Assembly (NCBI GenBank): GCA_035308365.1
Contig: DATGGU010000005.1
Location: 62,001-126,000, forward strand
Length of the DNA: 64,000 nt
Direction: 5' to 3'
From: PALSA-505 sp035308365
GTDB taxonomy: Bacteria > Actinomycetota > Actinomycetes > Streptosporangiales > Streptosporangiaceae
Shown here: piece by piece, positions 1 to 7,997 of the stretch
Layout: the number at the start of each line of letters is the position of its first letter
How positions within the stretch are numbered: the first letter of the stretch is position 1
Program-made: the position numbers and the translations under genes
Notes under the pieces: model-generated
The model's input: the letters and a program-made list of their open reading frames with translations, nothing else
The model's database searches: none
Told to the model about the DNA's origin: nothing

Positions 1-72
1 GTCGCGCGGTGCGTTCGACAGCACCCAGGAAAGGCTGCGTACGGCGCTCGCCGACCACGTTATTGCGTCGCT

Positions 73-669
73 ATGACGCTGGCCGTGACCTACCATCTCC
101 GGGTGGCCGACAGGATTCTCGTCTACGGGGTCACCGGATCGGGCAAGACCACACTCGCCGCCCAGATTGCCGAGCGGACCGGGCTGCCCTGGCATTCCGT
201 GGACGACCTGACCTGGGAGCCCGGCTGGGTCGAGGTGCCGTTGGCGGAGCAGCGGGCGCGGATAGCGGCGATCTGCGCCGGGCAGCGGTGGATCCTTGAC
301 AGCGCATATGGAAAGTGGCTGGAGATTCCGCTGGCCCGCGTCCAGCTCATCGTGGCGCTGGACTATCCACGATGGGTCTCGTTCGGCTGGCTCGTTCGCC
401 GGACGCTGCGGCGGGCCTTGGACCAAAGTACGGTCTGCAACGGCAACACCGAGTCGCTCCGCCAGGCCCTCTCCGGGGACTCGATCATCGTCTGGCATTT
501 CAAATCTTTCGCCCGCAAGCGGGCGCGCATCCGGAAATGGGCCGCCAATCCCGATGGTCCCGAGGTGGTCCGCTTCACCAGGCCGAGCGCCACCCAGCGC
601 TGGCTCGCCACACTATCCCTGACGGGCTCGCCGGACGCCCAGATGAAAGGGCCGACGGTTGATCGGTAA
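73..669 (+). CDS. P-loop NTPase of the adenylate-kinase/FlaR-like type
   Basis: 198 aa. A Walker A loop GVTGSGKTT lies at about residues 19-27, followed by the pattern W-H-S-V-D-D-L-T-W-E-P-G-W, which is typical of the small kinases annotated as 'DNA topology modulation protein FlaR' or adenylate kinase-like. In that family the Asp/Glu after the second strand binds substrate or metal. Length (about 170-200 aa) fits the family. The substrate is unknown. No operon partner: the next intact gene starts over 450 bases downstream. The ATG at 73 has no strong Shine-Dalgarno sequence, so an internal start near residue 11 is possible. Family assignment is firm, function is not. Confidence 0.75.
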   Translation: MTLAVTYHLRVADRILVYGVTGSGKTTLAAQIAERTGLPWHSVDDLTWEPGWVEVPLAEQRARIAAICAGQRWILDSAYGKWLEIPLARVQLIVALDYPRWVSFGWLVRRTLRRALDQSTVCNGNTESLRQALSGDSIIVWHFKSFARKRARIRKWAANPDGPEVVRFTRPSATQRWLATLSLTGSPDAQMKGPTVDR

Positions 670-757
670 GAAATGCTGCCATGCCGTGTCTACCGCACAG
701 CAAAACAATTCGGCATCGAGACCATAGCGGGCCGGAGTGTCAGCATCGGTGCTCTAG

Positions 758-1052
758 ATGTCGATGTCGCTCGGCGGGTATATCGCAGGCCCGAACGACG
801 CACCGGGAAACCCGGGCGGCGACCGATTCATGCGGCTGCACGAGTGTACGGCGACGTCACCCCGCGGGCCGGGACTTCTTCGACGAGATGAACGCGACCG
901 GCGCGATGCTGGTGGGCCCGCGTACCGCGGAGCAGGCCGGCTACCACGGCGGTGATCATCACGGTGTCCCGGTCTTCGTGCCAGCCACCGCCCGCCCGGC
1001 CCTCCGTCGCGAACTGTCCAGCTGGGGGCGCGCGGCCGCGCTGGCCGGCTGA
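758..1052 (+). pseudogene. Decayed dihydrofolate-reductase-family (RibD C-terminal-like) gene
   Basis: The reading frame from 758 encodes MSMSLGGYIAGPNDAPGNPG, the usual N-terminus of small actinobacterial 'dihydrofolate reductase family' proteins. The similarity then moves to another frame from about 873 (DFFDEMNATGAMLVGPRTAE, then GGDHHGVPVFV), which is the next conserved block. The protein ends at 1052, far short of the usual 180-200 aa. So the gene carries at least one frameshift or deletion near 850-873 and has lost its C-terminal half. Confidence 0.7.
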
Positions 1053-1089
1053 AGCATGGACCGGTGTCCCGGGGCCAGCGTGGCGTAAC

Positions 1090-1123
1090 TACTACGTTGA
1101 CTGATATATTGACTGACGTAGTA
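1090..1123. promoter_or_regulatory. Palindromic operator upstream of the padR gene
   Basis: TACTACGT (1090-1097) and ACGTAGTA (1116-1123) form a perfect 8-base inverted repeat separated by 18 bases. Between the arms the sequence TTGACTGA occurs twice (1097-1104 and 1109-1116). The palindrome ends just before the GGAGGG ribosome binding site of the PadR gene, so it is well placed for autorepression. Binding by PadR is inference. Confidence 0.6.
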
Positions 1124-1132
1124 GGAGGGCGG

Positions 1133-1477
1133 ATGGCTGTCACGAGACGGGACGGCAGGGCTGGGCAGGATGTGCTGCGCCGGGTGGGCGAGGCGTCAGT
1201 GCTTATCCTCATCAGCCTCGCCAGCGGGCCCAAGCACGGTTACGCGCTGATCCAGGACATCAGGGGGCTCGCCGATGTCGAACTCGGCCCTGGCACGCTC
1301 TACGGCGCGCTGGACCGGCTCGAGCGGCTCGGCTTGATCGAATCGCTGCCCGCCGAAGACCGGCGCCATCCCTACCGCATCACCGCGCCGGGGGCAGCGG
1401 CGCTTCGCGTGCACCTCGATTCGCTGGAGCGAGTCAGTGCGGCCGGGCGGTTGCGGCTGCAGTTGGGCGGCATCTGA
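1133..1477 (+). CDS. PadR family transcriptional regulator
   Basis: 114 aa from the ATG at 1133, chosen because GGAGGG lies 4-9 bases upstream; an earlier in-frame start at 1064 would place the operator inside the gene. The protein shows the PadR winged helix: VLILISLASGPKHGYAL, then LGPGTLYGALDRLERLGLIE and a basic wing (DRRHPYRIT). These are phenolic-acid/drug-responsive type repressors that usually regulate their own operon. The stop codon overlaps the start of the next gene (TGATG), a standard arrangement in which PadR controls a membrane protein partner. Confidence 0.88.
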   Translation: MAVTRRDGRAGQDVLRRVGEASVLILISLASGPKHGYALIQDIRGLADVELGPGTLYGALDRLERLGLIESLPAEDRRHPYRITAPGAAALRVHLDSLERVSAAGRLRLQLGGI

Positions 1478-1896
1478 TGGACGCCCAGCCCGGGGCCCGG
1501 CTGGTGGAGACCGTGCTGCGGTGCTACCCGGCTCGCTGGCGGCGGCGGCATGGTGAGGAAGCGGCCGAGCTGGCCGCGCTGCTCATCCAGGACGGCACCC
1601 CTCTGGGTTCGATCGCCTGCAGCTACCTGATCGGCGCTGCGCGTGAATGGCTTACGCCGCGCCCCGGCCGGCGCTTGCGCATGGTGGCGAGCGCACTTGT
1701 GGCCGTGGCCTGTTCGCTGGGCATCCCGGTGGGACTCCTGGCCTCGACGGCACCGGCCAGGGCGGCCAGCGCAAGCCAGTCGCGCGGGCACACGCATTGC
1801 CAGCCTGGCTCGCATGGGCCCGGTCCAAGTGTCACACCCGCCACGGACCACTTCCGGGTGAGCATCTGGCAGGCCCGGCATGGTCGATTCTGCTGA
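1477..1896 (+). CDS. Membrane-associated protein coupled to PadR
   Basis: 139 aa, unrecognised as a named family. The ATG overlaps the padR stop codon, so translation is probably coupled. The N-terminal part (CYPARWRRRHGEEAAELAAL) resembles the cytoplasmic start of the 'PadR-associated' actinobacterial membrane proteins. One hydrophobic segment is visible around residues 68-90. The C-terminal 50 residues are low complexity (His, Gly, Ser, Pro). Its last 17 bases overlap the start of the signal peptidase gene in another frame. Likely the target partner of the PadR regulator; no function can be named. Confidence 0.65.
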   Translation: MDAQPGARLVETVLRCYPARWRRRHGEEAAELAALLIQDGTPLGSIACSYLIGAAREWLTPRPGRRLRMVASALVAVACSLGIPVGLLASTAPARAASASQSRGHTHCQPGSHGPGPSVTPATDHFRVSIWQARHGRFC

Positions 1897-2506
1897 CGAC
1901 GGCCCTGCCGTTCGCGGTTCTGCTGATGCTGGATCCGGCAGAACCGGCCGGCGGTGGCGGCGGGTGCTGGCTGAATCGGCCATCCTCGTCCTGACGGCGG
2001 CGCTGCTGGCCTGGTTGCTGCGGGCCTACGCGTTCCAGACCTTCTCCATCCCCACATCGTCGATGGTGCCCACGCTCGGCGTGCACGACCGGATCCTGGT
2101 GCAGAAGGCGTTGTTCACCTGGCACGATGTACGCGAGGGTGACATCGTGGTGTTCAGCCACCCGCCGCTGGACCACTGCCCGGGGCCGCCGGACAGCGAC
2201 CTGGTCAAGCGGGTCATCGCGCTGCCGGGACAGACGATCTATTCGTCGGGCAACGCCATCTATATCAACGGACGGCGACTGGCCGAGCCCTACCTGCCGC
2301 ACCGCGATCCGCTCGGGCCACCGATACCAGATGCGAGCAGCCAGCACCCATACCGCGTACCGCCCGGCGAGTTCTATGTGCTGGGCGACAACCGGGCGAT
2401 CTCCTGCGACAGCCGGTACTGGGGGCCGATCAGGGGCTCAACCATCGTCGGCAAGGTAGTACTGGTCTGGTGGCGCAACGGCCACCCCTACCTCCACTGG
2501 TTCTGA
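1880..2506 (+). CDS. lepB: Signal peptidase I
   Basis: 208 aa. A basic N-terminus and one membrane anchor (about residues 30-50) are followed by the catalytic box IPTSSMVPTL with Ser61, then the Lys box DLVKRVIALPG with Lys110, and the GDNR box near residue 163. This is the complete set of S26A signal peptidase motifs (Ser-Lys dyad), so the enzyme should cleave Sec/Tat signal peptides on the outer face of the membrane. Length is usual for actinobacteria. The ATG at 1880 lies within the end of the preceding gene. This copy sits behind a PadR unit rather than in the rplS-lepB cluster, so it is probably one of several paralogues. Confidence 0.9.
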   Translation: MVDSADDGPAVRGSADAGSGRTGRRWRRVLAESAILVLTAALLAWLLRAYAFQTFSIPTSSMVPTLGVHDRILVQKALFTWHDVREGDIVVFSHPPLDHCPGPPDSDLVKRVIALPGQTIYSSGNAIYINGRRLAEPYLPHRDPLGPPIPDASSQHPYRVPPGEFYVLGDNRAISCDSRYWGPIRGSTIVGKVVLVWWRNGHPYLHWF

Positions 2507-2538
2507 GCCGAAGCTGAACCATCATGTCAGCCCGCCTC

Positions 2539-2622
2539 GTGGGGTCCGGGGCTCGGCACCCGGGTAAAACTGCGGCCCTCGGGGAAGGTGCCCGCAGGGC
2601 ACCGACCAGGCAAGGCCGGCTC
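2539..2622 (+). repeat. Double-hairpin intergenic repeat, copy A
   Basis: First copy of a dispersed element: a G-rich/C-rich arm (GGGTCCGGGGCTCGGCACCCGGG), the core GTAAAACTGCGGCC, a hairpin GGTGCCCGCAGGGCACC, and the tail CAAGGCCGGCTC. It lies directly after lepB. Other copies are at 2671, 20446, 24716, 24781, 49899 and 50281. Confidence 0.75.
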
Positions 2623-2670
2623 ATGGCCCACTCCGGGGAGAAGTTGAACCCACCGACCGCAACCACCGCC

Positions 2671-2756
2671 GTGGGGGTCCGGGGGCTCGGCCCCCGGGTA
2701 AATGCTGCGGCCCTGGGGGAAGGTGCCCGAAGGGCACCGGCAGGCAAGGCCGGCTC
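2671..2756 (+). repeat. Double-hairpin intergenic repeat, copy B
   Basis: Best-preserved copy: hairpin 1 GGGGGCTCGGCCCCC, core GGGTAAATGCTGCGGCC, hairpin 2 GGTGCCCGAAGGGCACC, tail GGCAAGGCCGGCTC. It is about 130 bases after copy A in the same orientation and ends two bases before the 3' end of tRNA-Lys. Confidence 0.8.
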
Positions 2757-2757
2757 G

Positions 2758-2829
2758 TGGGGCGCCAGGGGGTCGAACCCTGAACCCACGGGTTAAAAGC
2801 CCGCTGCTCTGCCATTGAGCTAACGCCCC
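2758..2829 (-). tRNA. tRNA-Lys (anticodon TTT)
   Basis: On the minus strand a full cloverleaf folds: acceptor GGGGCGT/GCGCCCC, D arm GCTC..GAGC, anticodon stem GCGGG/CCCGT with loop CTTTTAA (anticodon TTT), T arm CAGGG-TTCGACC-CCCTG. The discriminator is A, and CCA is not encoded. 72 nt. Confidence 0.95.
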
Positions 2830-2933
2830 GGGGACGTCGGCATCGCCAACGTCTCCGGCCGAAGCGTACCCATTTCGCGGGGCGCGTGCTGCCTCTCGCT
2901 GCGGACAGGCGGCACGCGTCGGGCTGTGCCGGG

Positions 2934-4103
2934 TTATCGGTAGGCGGACAGGCCGGTGATCGCCTGGCCGAGGGCCAGGGAGTGGATCTCTTCGGTGCCC
3001 TCGTAGGTGAGGACGGATTCCAGGTTGGCGGCGTGCCTGATCACGGGGTATTCCAGGGTGACACCGTTGGCACCGAGGATGGTCCGGGCCTGCCTGGCGA
3101 TGTCGATGGCGGTGCGGACGTTGGCCATCTTGCCCAGGCTGACCTGCGCTGGGCTGAGCGGGCCGGCCTCCTTGAGCCTGCCGAGGTGCAGGGCGAGCAA
3201 CTGGGCCTTGGACAGGTCAGCCAGCATCCAGGCCAGCTTGGACTGGGTGATCTGGAAGCTCCCGATCGGCCGGCCGAACTGCTCGCGGGTGCGGGCGTAT
3301 TCGGCGGCGGCCTCGAAGCAGGTCCGGGCCGCGCCGGTGACTCCCCAGATGATGCCGAACCGCGCCTCGGTCAGGCAGGATAGCGGTCCCTTCAGGCCGG
3401 TCACCCCGGGCAGCACGGCGTCGGCAGGCAGTTTGACGTCGTCGAAGTGCAGTTCGGAGGTGATGGACGCGCGCAGCGACAGCTTCTTGTGGATGTTGCG
3501 GGCGGTGAAGCCGGGGGTTCCCTTGGGGACGAGGAACCCACGGATCCCCTCCTCGGTGTTCGCCCAGACCACGGCGATGTCCGCGACCGAGCCATTGGTG
3601 ATCCACATTTTGGTTCCGGACAAAGTCCAGCCCGAACCGTAAAATTTAGCCTTTGTCCTCATGCCTCCCGGATCGCTGCCTTGGTCCGGTTCGGTCAGTC
3701 CGAAGCAGCCGACCGCCTCCCCCGCGGCCATCCGGGGCAGCCATTCCTGCTTCTGCTCATCGGAGCCGTATCGCCAGATCGGGTACATGGCGAGTGAGCC
3801 CTGTACGGACACCAGGCTGCGCAGGCCGGAGTCGCAGGCTTCCAGTTCGCGGCAGACGATGCCGTAAGCCACCGGACCCATGCCCGCGCAACCGTAACCC
3901 GTCAGGTGCATGCCGAGCATGCCGAGCTTGCCCAGCTCTGGAGCGAGGTCGCGGGGGAGCGTGCCGGCCTCGAACCAGTCGGCGATGTGCGGTGCTACCC
4001 GCTCGGCGGCGAACGCGCGGGCGGTGTCGCGCACCAGACGTTCCTCCGGGGTGAGCTGCTCTTCGAGGCGGAGCAGGTCCGCGCCCTCATGGCTTGACGG
4101 CAT
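2934..4103 (-). CDS. gcdH: Acyl-CoA dehydrogenase, glutaryl-CoA dehydrogenase type
   Basis: 389 aa, the usual length. The FAD acyl-CoA dehydrogenase fold is complete. The N-terminal helical domain contains SGLRSLVSVQGSL, the Arg-containing block typical of glutaryl-CoA dehydrogenases. The middle beta domain has GCFGLTEPDQGSDPGG and WITNG. The C-terminal helices carry the catalytic Glu368 in TYEGTEEIH. Family knowledge: oxidation and decarboxylation of glutaryl-CoA to crotonyl-CoA in lysine/tryptophan breakdown. It stands alone on the minus strand; no lysine catabolic genes adjoin it. A related short-chain acyl-CoA substrate cannot be excluded. Confidence 0.87.
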   Translation of the reverse strand: MPSSHEGADLLRLEEQLTPEERLVRDTARAFAAERVAPHIADWFEAGTLPRDLAPELGKLGMLGMHLTGYGCAGMGPVAYGIVCRELEACDSGLRSLVSVQGSLAMYPIWRYGSDEQKQEWLPRMAAGEAVGCFGLTEPDQGSDPGGMRTKAKFYGSGWTLSGTKMWITNGSVADIAVVWANTEEGIRGFLVPKGTPGFTARNIHKKLSLRASITSELHFDDVKLPADAVLPGVTGLKGPLSCLTEARFGIIWGVTGAARTCFEAAAEYARTREQFGRPIGSFQITQSKLAWMLADLSKAQLLALHLGRLKEAGPLSPAQVSLGKMANVRTAIDIARQARTILGANGVTLEYPVIRHAANLESVLTYEGTEEIHSLALGQAITGLSAYR

Positions 4104-4216
4104 CGACGGTTCCTCCCTGGCTGGCTGTTCTGGCTGACATCCCTACGTGGCCTGCGGCTTCAGGGTATTCGCAGGCTACTTTCCGGTAGGCACGGGGAGA
4201 GGGGCATGATCGGAGC

Positions 4217-4465
4217 ATGAGTGCATTCAGCGAAGGTAAGCGGGTCTACCGCACGCGCGAAGGCCGGATCGTGGCTGGTGTCTGCTCGGGTCTGGCCACA
4301 TACTTCGGCATTGACGCGACCCTTTTCCGGCTCGCGTTCGGTGTCCTTACGATCTTCGGCGGGATGGGCGTGCTGGCCTACCTGATCGCCTGGCTGATCG
4401 TGCCGGAGGAAGGCGAGGAGACGTCGATCGTGGAAGGCCTCGTGAGCAAGAAGCGGGACGGCTAA
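4217..4465 (+). CDS. PspC domain protein
   Basis: 82 aa. The whole protein is a PspC domain: RTREGRIVAGVCSGLATYFG, then the DATLFRLAF motif and a hydrophobic hairpin (LTIFGGMGVLAYLIAWLIV) ending in PEE. PspC proteins are small inner-membrane proteins of the phage-shock/envelope-stress response. In actinomycetes they are often free-standing, as here. The charged C-terminus (VSKKRDG) is cytoplasmic by inference. Convergent with the MFS gene, only two bases apart at the stops. Confidence 0.9.
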   Translation: MSAFSEGKRVYRTREGRIVAGVCSGLATYFGIDATLFRLAFGVLTIFGGMGVLAYLIAWLIVPEEGEETSIVEGLVSKKRDG

Positions 4466-4467
4466 CT

Positions 4468-6246
4468 TTATTCTTCCGAACGGGCGCGCATGCTGGCGAT
4501 CATCGCCGAACGCCGGTGCGTCCAGCCCATGGCCAGCAGCGTCGCCGCGGTCAGGCCGAGCAGCCCAGACAGGGCCACGACCAGTTGCGGGCCGATGGCC
4601 TGTGCTGCCGCCCCGCCGACCAGGATGCCGATGCCCTGGGCAGCGAGCAGCCCGGACTGGGCCAGCCCGAAGGCCCGGGCCCGGCCGAAGTCAGGCACGC
4701 TCTGCACGAACGCGACGGCAGCGGCGAGCTGGTAGGCGCCGCCGAGGCCGGATATCACCCAGAGCGCGAGCACGGCCCACAACGGCGGATGCGCCGCGCT
4801 GCCGATGAGCGGGGCGCAGGACAGCATGGCCATCCAGCCCATCTGGCGGATCCGGGTCGATGGGGAGACCAGCCGGCTGAAGACGAAGGCGCCGATCACG
4901 GTTCCCACCGGCATTGCGGCCATCAGCAGGCCGACGTCGAGCGTGCTGCCGTGCAATGCGTGGACATACGGGGCGGCCAGTCCCTCGGGGACGATGTAGA
5001 AACCCGCCAGCCAGCCGAAGAGCACGAGCGTGCGCAGCAGCGGGTTACCGAAGACCTGGGCCGCGCCGTCCCGGGTCACGGCCCACAGCGAGGGGCGGTC
5101 GCTCTGCCCACGGTCGGGCGCGGGCCGCTGCTTGACCCAGGTGACCACGATCAGTGCGGAAAGCACGAACGACAGGGCGTCCAGGGCCAGCGTCCTGGAC
5201 GGATCGACGATGGCCACCACGGCGGCGCCGGCCACGAAGCCAAGGATCTGGCTGGACTGCTGGGTGATATTGCCGACCGCCACCCCGACCGCGTACTTAT
5301 CGCCCGGCAGCACGCTGGGCAGCAGCGCCGAGCGGGCCGAGGAAAACGGTGGGCCGAGCAACACCGTGCCGAACAGCAGGATGCACAGCACCGCGAACGG
5401 CACCTTAGGTGTGGCCATGCCGGCCACCAGTACGGCCCTGATGAGGTCGCAGCCGATCATGATACGCCGGCGCGGGAACAGGTCGGCGAGCCCGGACAGC
5501 AGCGGGCCGCCGATGATCGGCGGAAGATAGGTAAGGGCGTAGGCGAGCGCGGTCAGGAAGGCCGAGCCGGTCCTGTTGTAAACGAGGATCGCGATTGCGA
5601 CCTGGGCGAACTGGTCGCCGGCATAGGAGAGCACCTGCGCCGACCACAGCGCGCGGAACTCGCCGATGGCGAACACCTCGCGGTAGGACGCCTGGCGTTC
5701 GGCCGGACGGCGGTGCCGGCCCTGCTGGTCCTCCAGCGCGGCCAGGTCGGGTGGCTTTGGTGGTTCCGGTGCTGGCTGTCTCACCTGCGGGGTCCGTACG
5801 GTCGCAGCGTCGGGCCCCAGGCTGGCTGTCTGCGGGCCTGGCGGCGTCTGTTCTGCTGACCCGTTCGCGGGTACCTTCCCTGTCTGCTGCCCGGCATGCA
5901 CCGCCTGCCCGTCTGCGGCGGCGCTCCCGGCGGTCTTGCCGCGCCTGGCTATTCTTGGCGCAGGCACCGCCTGCTGCACGTCATCCTGACGCTTGCCTTG
6001 CCCGGGGCCATTCTGTACCTGAACGTCCGGCGCAGGTGTCCCGGACGCCGCGATGCCGAACGAGGGCGCGCTGGCAATCCCCTCTGGTGCCCCTCTCCTG
6101 CGCACTCGCGCGGCAGCTGAGCCGTTCTCGGTGACCGCAGGCAGAGGTGTCGTCAGCCCGGCCGGGCTGGACGGCGGCCCGCTGGTCCCGAACCTACGCT
6201 GCGCCGCGTCATGCGAGGTTCCCCCGTGTTCCTCTTGTGGCGGCAC
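4468..6246 (-). CDS. MFS transporter with a long disordered N-terminal extension
   Basis: 592 aa. Residues from about 190 to the end form a 12-helix major facilitator domain of the EntS/MefA-like (DUF894) type: it opens with FRALWSAQVLSYAGDQFAQVA and has the loop DLFPRRRIMIGCD between helices 2 and 3. The first 180 residues are Pro, Gly, Ala, Gln rich with no recognisable fold, unusual for this family, which normally starts a few residues before the first helix. Translation may therefore start further in. Such proteins export small molecules; the substrate is unknown. Confidence 0.82.
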   Translation of the reverse strand: MPPQEEHGGTSHDAAQRRFGTSGPPSSPAGLTTPLPAVTENGSAAARVRRRGAPEGIASAPSFGIAASGTPAPDVQVQNGPGQGKRQDDVQQAVPAPRIARRGKTAGSAAADGQAVHAGQQTGKVPANGSAEQTPPGPQTASLGPDAATVRTPQVRQPAPEPPKPPDLAALEDQQGRHRRPAERQASYREVFAIGEFRALWSAQVLSYAGDQFAQVAIAILVYNRTGSAFLTALAYALTYLPPIIGGPLLSGLADLFPRRRIMIGCDLIRAVLVAGMATPKVPFAVLCILLFGTVLLGPPFSSARSALLPSVLPGDKYAVGVAVGNITQQSSQILGFVAGAAVVAIVDPSRTLALDALSFVLSALIVVTWVKQRPAPDRGQSDRPSLWAVTRDGAAQVFGNPLLRTLVLFGWLAGFYIVPEGLAAPYVHALHGSTLDVGLLMAAMPVGTVIGAFVFSRLVSPSTRIRQMGWMAMLSCAPLIGSAAHPPLWAVLALWVISGLGGAYQLAAAVAFVQSVPDFGRARAFGLAQSGLLAAQGIGILVGGAAAQAIGPQLVVALSGLLGLTAATLLAMGWTHRRSAMIASMRARSEE

Positions 6247-6622
6247 CCGGGCGCCCTAATCGAGCTCCTGAGGGCCGTGGCATCGTTGGCACGGCGTGAT
6301 CCTGGCATTGTGGTTGCTCATCTACGGGCTCCCGCTTGGGGCTCCTTCCGTTACAGTCGCGCTGGTTGCAGTGCCGGGAGTCACTCTCGGTAATCTCCAG
6401 GAACTACATGTCATTGTGCCCACGTTGCCTACCGTGTCGGATTACTCACGACTTCGCAAGAGCCCAGCGAATGATCCTCGACCTCTTGACCGCTACATTG
6501 CGCTACCTACCCGCTGCGGAGCGAGGTCATGCGGCTCGCTTTGCTGTGAAACCGTTCCTCCCCTATGCTGAGACGGTTCCCGACGGCGGGCGCCACGGGC
6601 CACGGCGGCTACGACCGCCGGA
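6247..6622. other. Gene-free stretch between the MFS gene and tRNA-Glu
   Basis: No convincing coding sequence in either strand. It must hold the promoters of the MFS gene (minus strand) and of the tRNA cluster (plus strand). I see no clear -35/-10 pair or repeat. Confidence 0.5.
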
Positions 6623-6695
6623 GCCCCCATCGTCTAGCGGCCTAGGACACCGCCCTTTCAAGGCGGCGGCACGGGTTCGAATCCCGTTGGGGGCA
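6623..6695 (+). tRNA. tRNA-Glu (anticodon TTC)
   Basis: Acceptor GCCCCCA/TGGGGGC, anticodon stem CCGCC/GGCGG with loop CTTTCAA (anticodon TTC), T arm ACGGG-TTCGAAT-CCCGT. 73 nt, discriminator A, no encoded CCA. First of a three-tRNA cluster. tRNA-Glu is also the substrate of HemA, encoded at the far end of this window. Confidence 0.95.
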
Positions 6696-6720
6696 CGGTT
6701 GCCGCCAGTCGGTAACACAA

Positions 6721-6795
6721 GGTCCTGTAGAGCAGCTAGGAGTGCTCGCCACCCTGTCAAGGTGGAGGTCGCGGGTTCAAATCCCGTCAGGACCG
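6721..6795 (+). tRNA. tRNA-Asp (anticodon GTC)
   Basis: Acceptor GGTCCTG/CAGGACC, anticodon stem CCACC/GGTGG with loop CTGTCAA (anticodon GTC), T arm GCGGG-TTCAAAT-CCCGT, discriminator G. 75 nt, no encoded CCA. Confidence 0.95.
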
Positions 6796-6852
6796 CAGGG
6801 ATGCGGCACGTGGCCGGGTTGCCCGCCGTGGCACGGGCCAGGGTCCCGGTGA

Positions 6853-6926
6853 GGTCAGGTAGCTCAGTCGGTATGAGCGTCCGCCTGAAAAGCGGAAGGT
6901 CGACAGTTCGATCCTGTCCCTGACCA
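6853..6926 (+). tRNA. tRNA-Phe (anticodon GAA)
   Basis: Acceptor GGTCAGG/CCTGACC, D arm GCTC..GAGC, anticodon stem TCCGC/GCGGA with loop CTGAAAA (anticodon GAA), T arm GACAG-TTCGATC-CTGTC, discriminator A. An integrase remnant lies 115 bases downstream, so this gene is a plausible former attachment site. Confidence 0.95.
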
Positions 6927-7040
6927 CAAAGTGCCTCTCACCAGCGAAAACACCGAGCCGGTGGTTGCCGGTCAGGTTTCACAGCGCTGGAAGAGAAGAA
7001 ACCATGCGCATGGGGCGCAGCGCTCCAGGCAGCCAAGCAG

Positions 7041-7553
7041 CCCGCCGCAGGCCCATTCCAACCGGCCATCGACTCGTTCCGGCTGCACCTCGCGGCCGAG
7101 GCGAAGTCAGGCAAGACCGTACGCACCTACGTCGAGGCGGCGCAGTGGTTCGCCGTCGGCATCTGCTCCGTGAGACGGATCACACCGACTGGGGACGAGG
7201 TAGATGGCCAGGACATTCAGCGCTGGATGATCTGGCTGCTCGACCGCTACAGCGGCTCGTATGCCAACAACCAGTACCGGGCGATCCAGCAGTTCTTCAA
7301 GTGGTGGTCCAACGAGGAAGAGCTGCAGAAGCTCATCAGGAGTTGCGAGGGCCGGACGTTCATCCAGCGCCGGGGCCACGCGATCATCTCCGTGTTCCGC
7401 GTCACCGGCATCCGGCTGTCGGAGCTGGCGGGCGTCCGCTACGTCCCTGACGGCTGGACGTCACCGCAGATGCTTCGCCGCTACGGCGCGAGCGCTAGGA
7501 GCGCATGAGCGCGGTGGACCTACGACCGCATCATGGGTGACAGTCAGGATTGA
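7041..7553 (+). pseudogene. Tyrosine recombinase (phage-type integrase) remnant
   Basis: The frame through 7068 encodes IDSFRLHLAAEAKSGKTVRT and, after a short frame slip near 7160-7190 (HLLRETDHTDW is in another frame), VDGQDIQRWMIWLL and YANNQYRAIQQFFKWW. These make up the N-terminal SAM-like domain of actinobacterial integrases. It then jumps from NEEEL to a piece of the catalytic domain (VTGIRLSELAGVRY, holding the first catalytic Arg). It jumps again straight to the C-terminal end TSPQMLRRYGASARS, followed in frame after a stop by TYDRIMGD. The segment with the other catalytic residues is deleted. The recombinase is dead. Confidence 0.8.
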
Positions 7554-7601
7554 GAGTCACGAATTGTCCGGTGCCCTGCCTTCCCCAGGGCGCCGACCGG
7601 A

Positions 7602-7997
7602 TTAGATGAGGGTGAGGCCGTCGTGTTCGGCGAAGTCGGCGAAATCCTTCGTGTTGAGCGTCGCGAGCGGAAGGTTGTCGACCAGGCAACAGGCAGCAAT
7701 CCAGGTGTCGTTTTGCGGTCTGGGCCGCCCGCGCTGCTGGGCATGGGCTTGAAGCTGTCCCCACCGATCAGCGACCGCCTCGTCGTACTGGAGCACGCCG
7801 ACATGCTCGCGCCATCTGGCCAGGTCGGCTATCCGCCGCGGTCCCCAGCTCCGCAAGACGTGCCATTTGGTTAGTTCTCCGATAGTGACGAACGTGATGC
7901 ACATCGTGTGCCCGGCCAGCCGGGCGCGCAGCCGGTCCGGCAGGCGGTTGCGGAGGCTGGCTGAGGCTACGTCGGTGTCGAGGACGATGAGGCTCAC
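7602..7997 (-). CDS. vapC: PIN-domain toxin, VapC family
   Basis: 131 aa, the usual VapC length. All acidic PIN active-site positions are present: Asp7 (VLDTDV), Glu41 (TIGELTKW), Asp97 (NDTWIAACC) and Asp118 (NTKDF). Family knowledge: Mg2+-dependent RNase, often cutting tRNA, held inactive by its cognate antitoxin. The start overlaps the end of the upstream gene by four bases, the standard antitoxin-toxin arrangement. It lies in the decayed island next to the integrase remnant, consistent with being the surviving addiction module of a lost mobile element. Confidence 0.88.
   Translation of the reverse strand: MSLIVLDTDVASASLRNRLPDRLRARLAGHTMCITFVTIGELTKWHVLRSWGPRRIADLARWREHVGVLQYDEAVADRWGQLQAHAQQRGRPRPQNDTWIAACCLVDNLPLATLNTKDFADFAEHDGLTLI

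Noticed and set aside
2524..2796. 90-codon frame after lepB
   Set aside because: It is made of two repeat copies and runs into tRNA-Lys. The apparent internal peptide repeat is the DNA repeat.
4516..5859. Long plus-strand open frame of about 447 codons opposite the MFS gene
   Set aside because: It is the antisense of a clear transporter gene, is rich in Arg/Gly/Gln, and matches no family. High GC produces such shadows.
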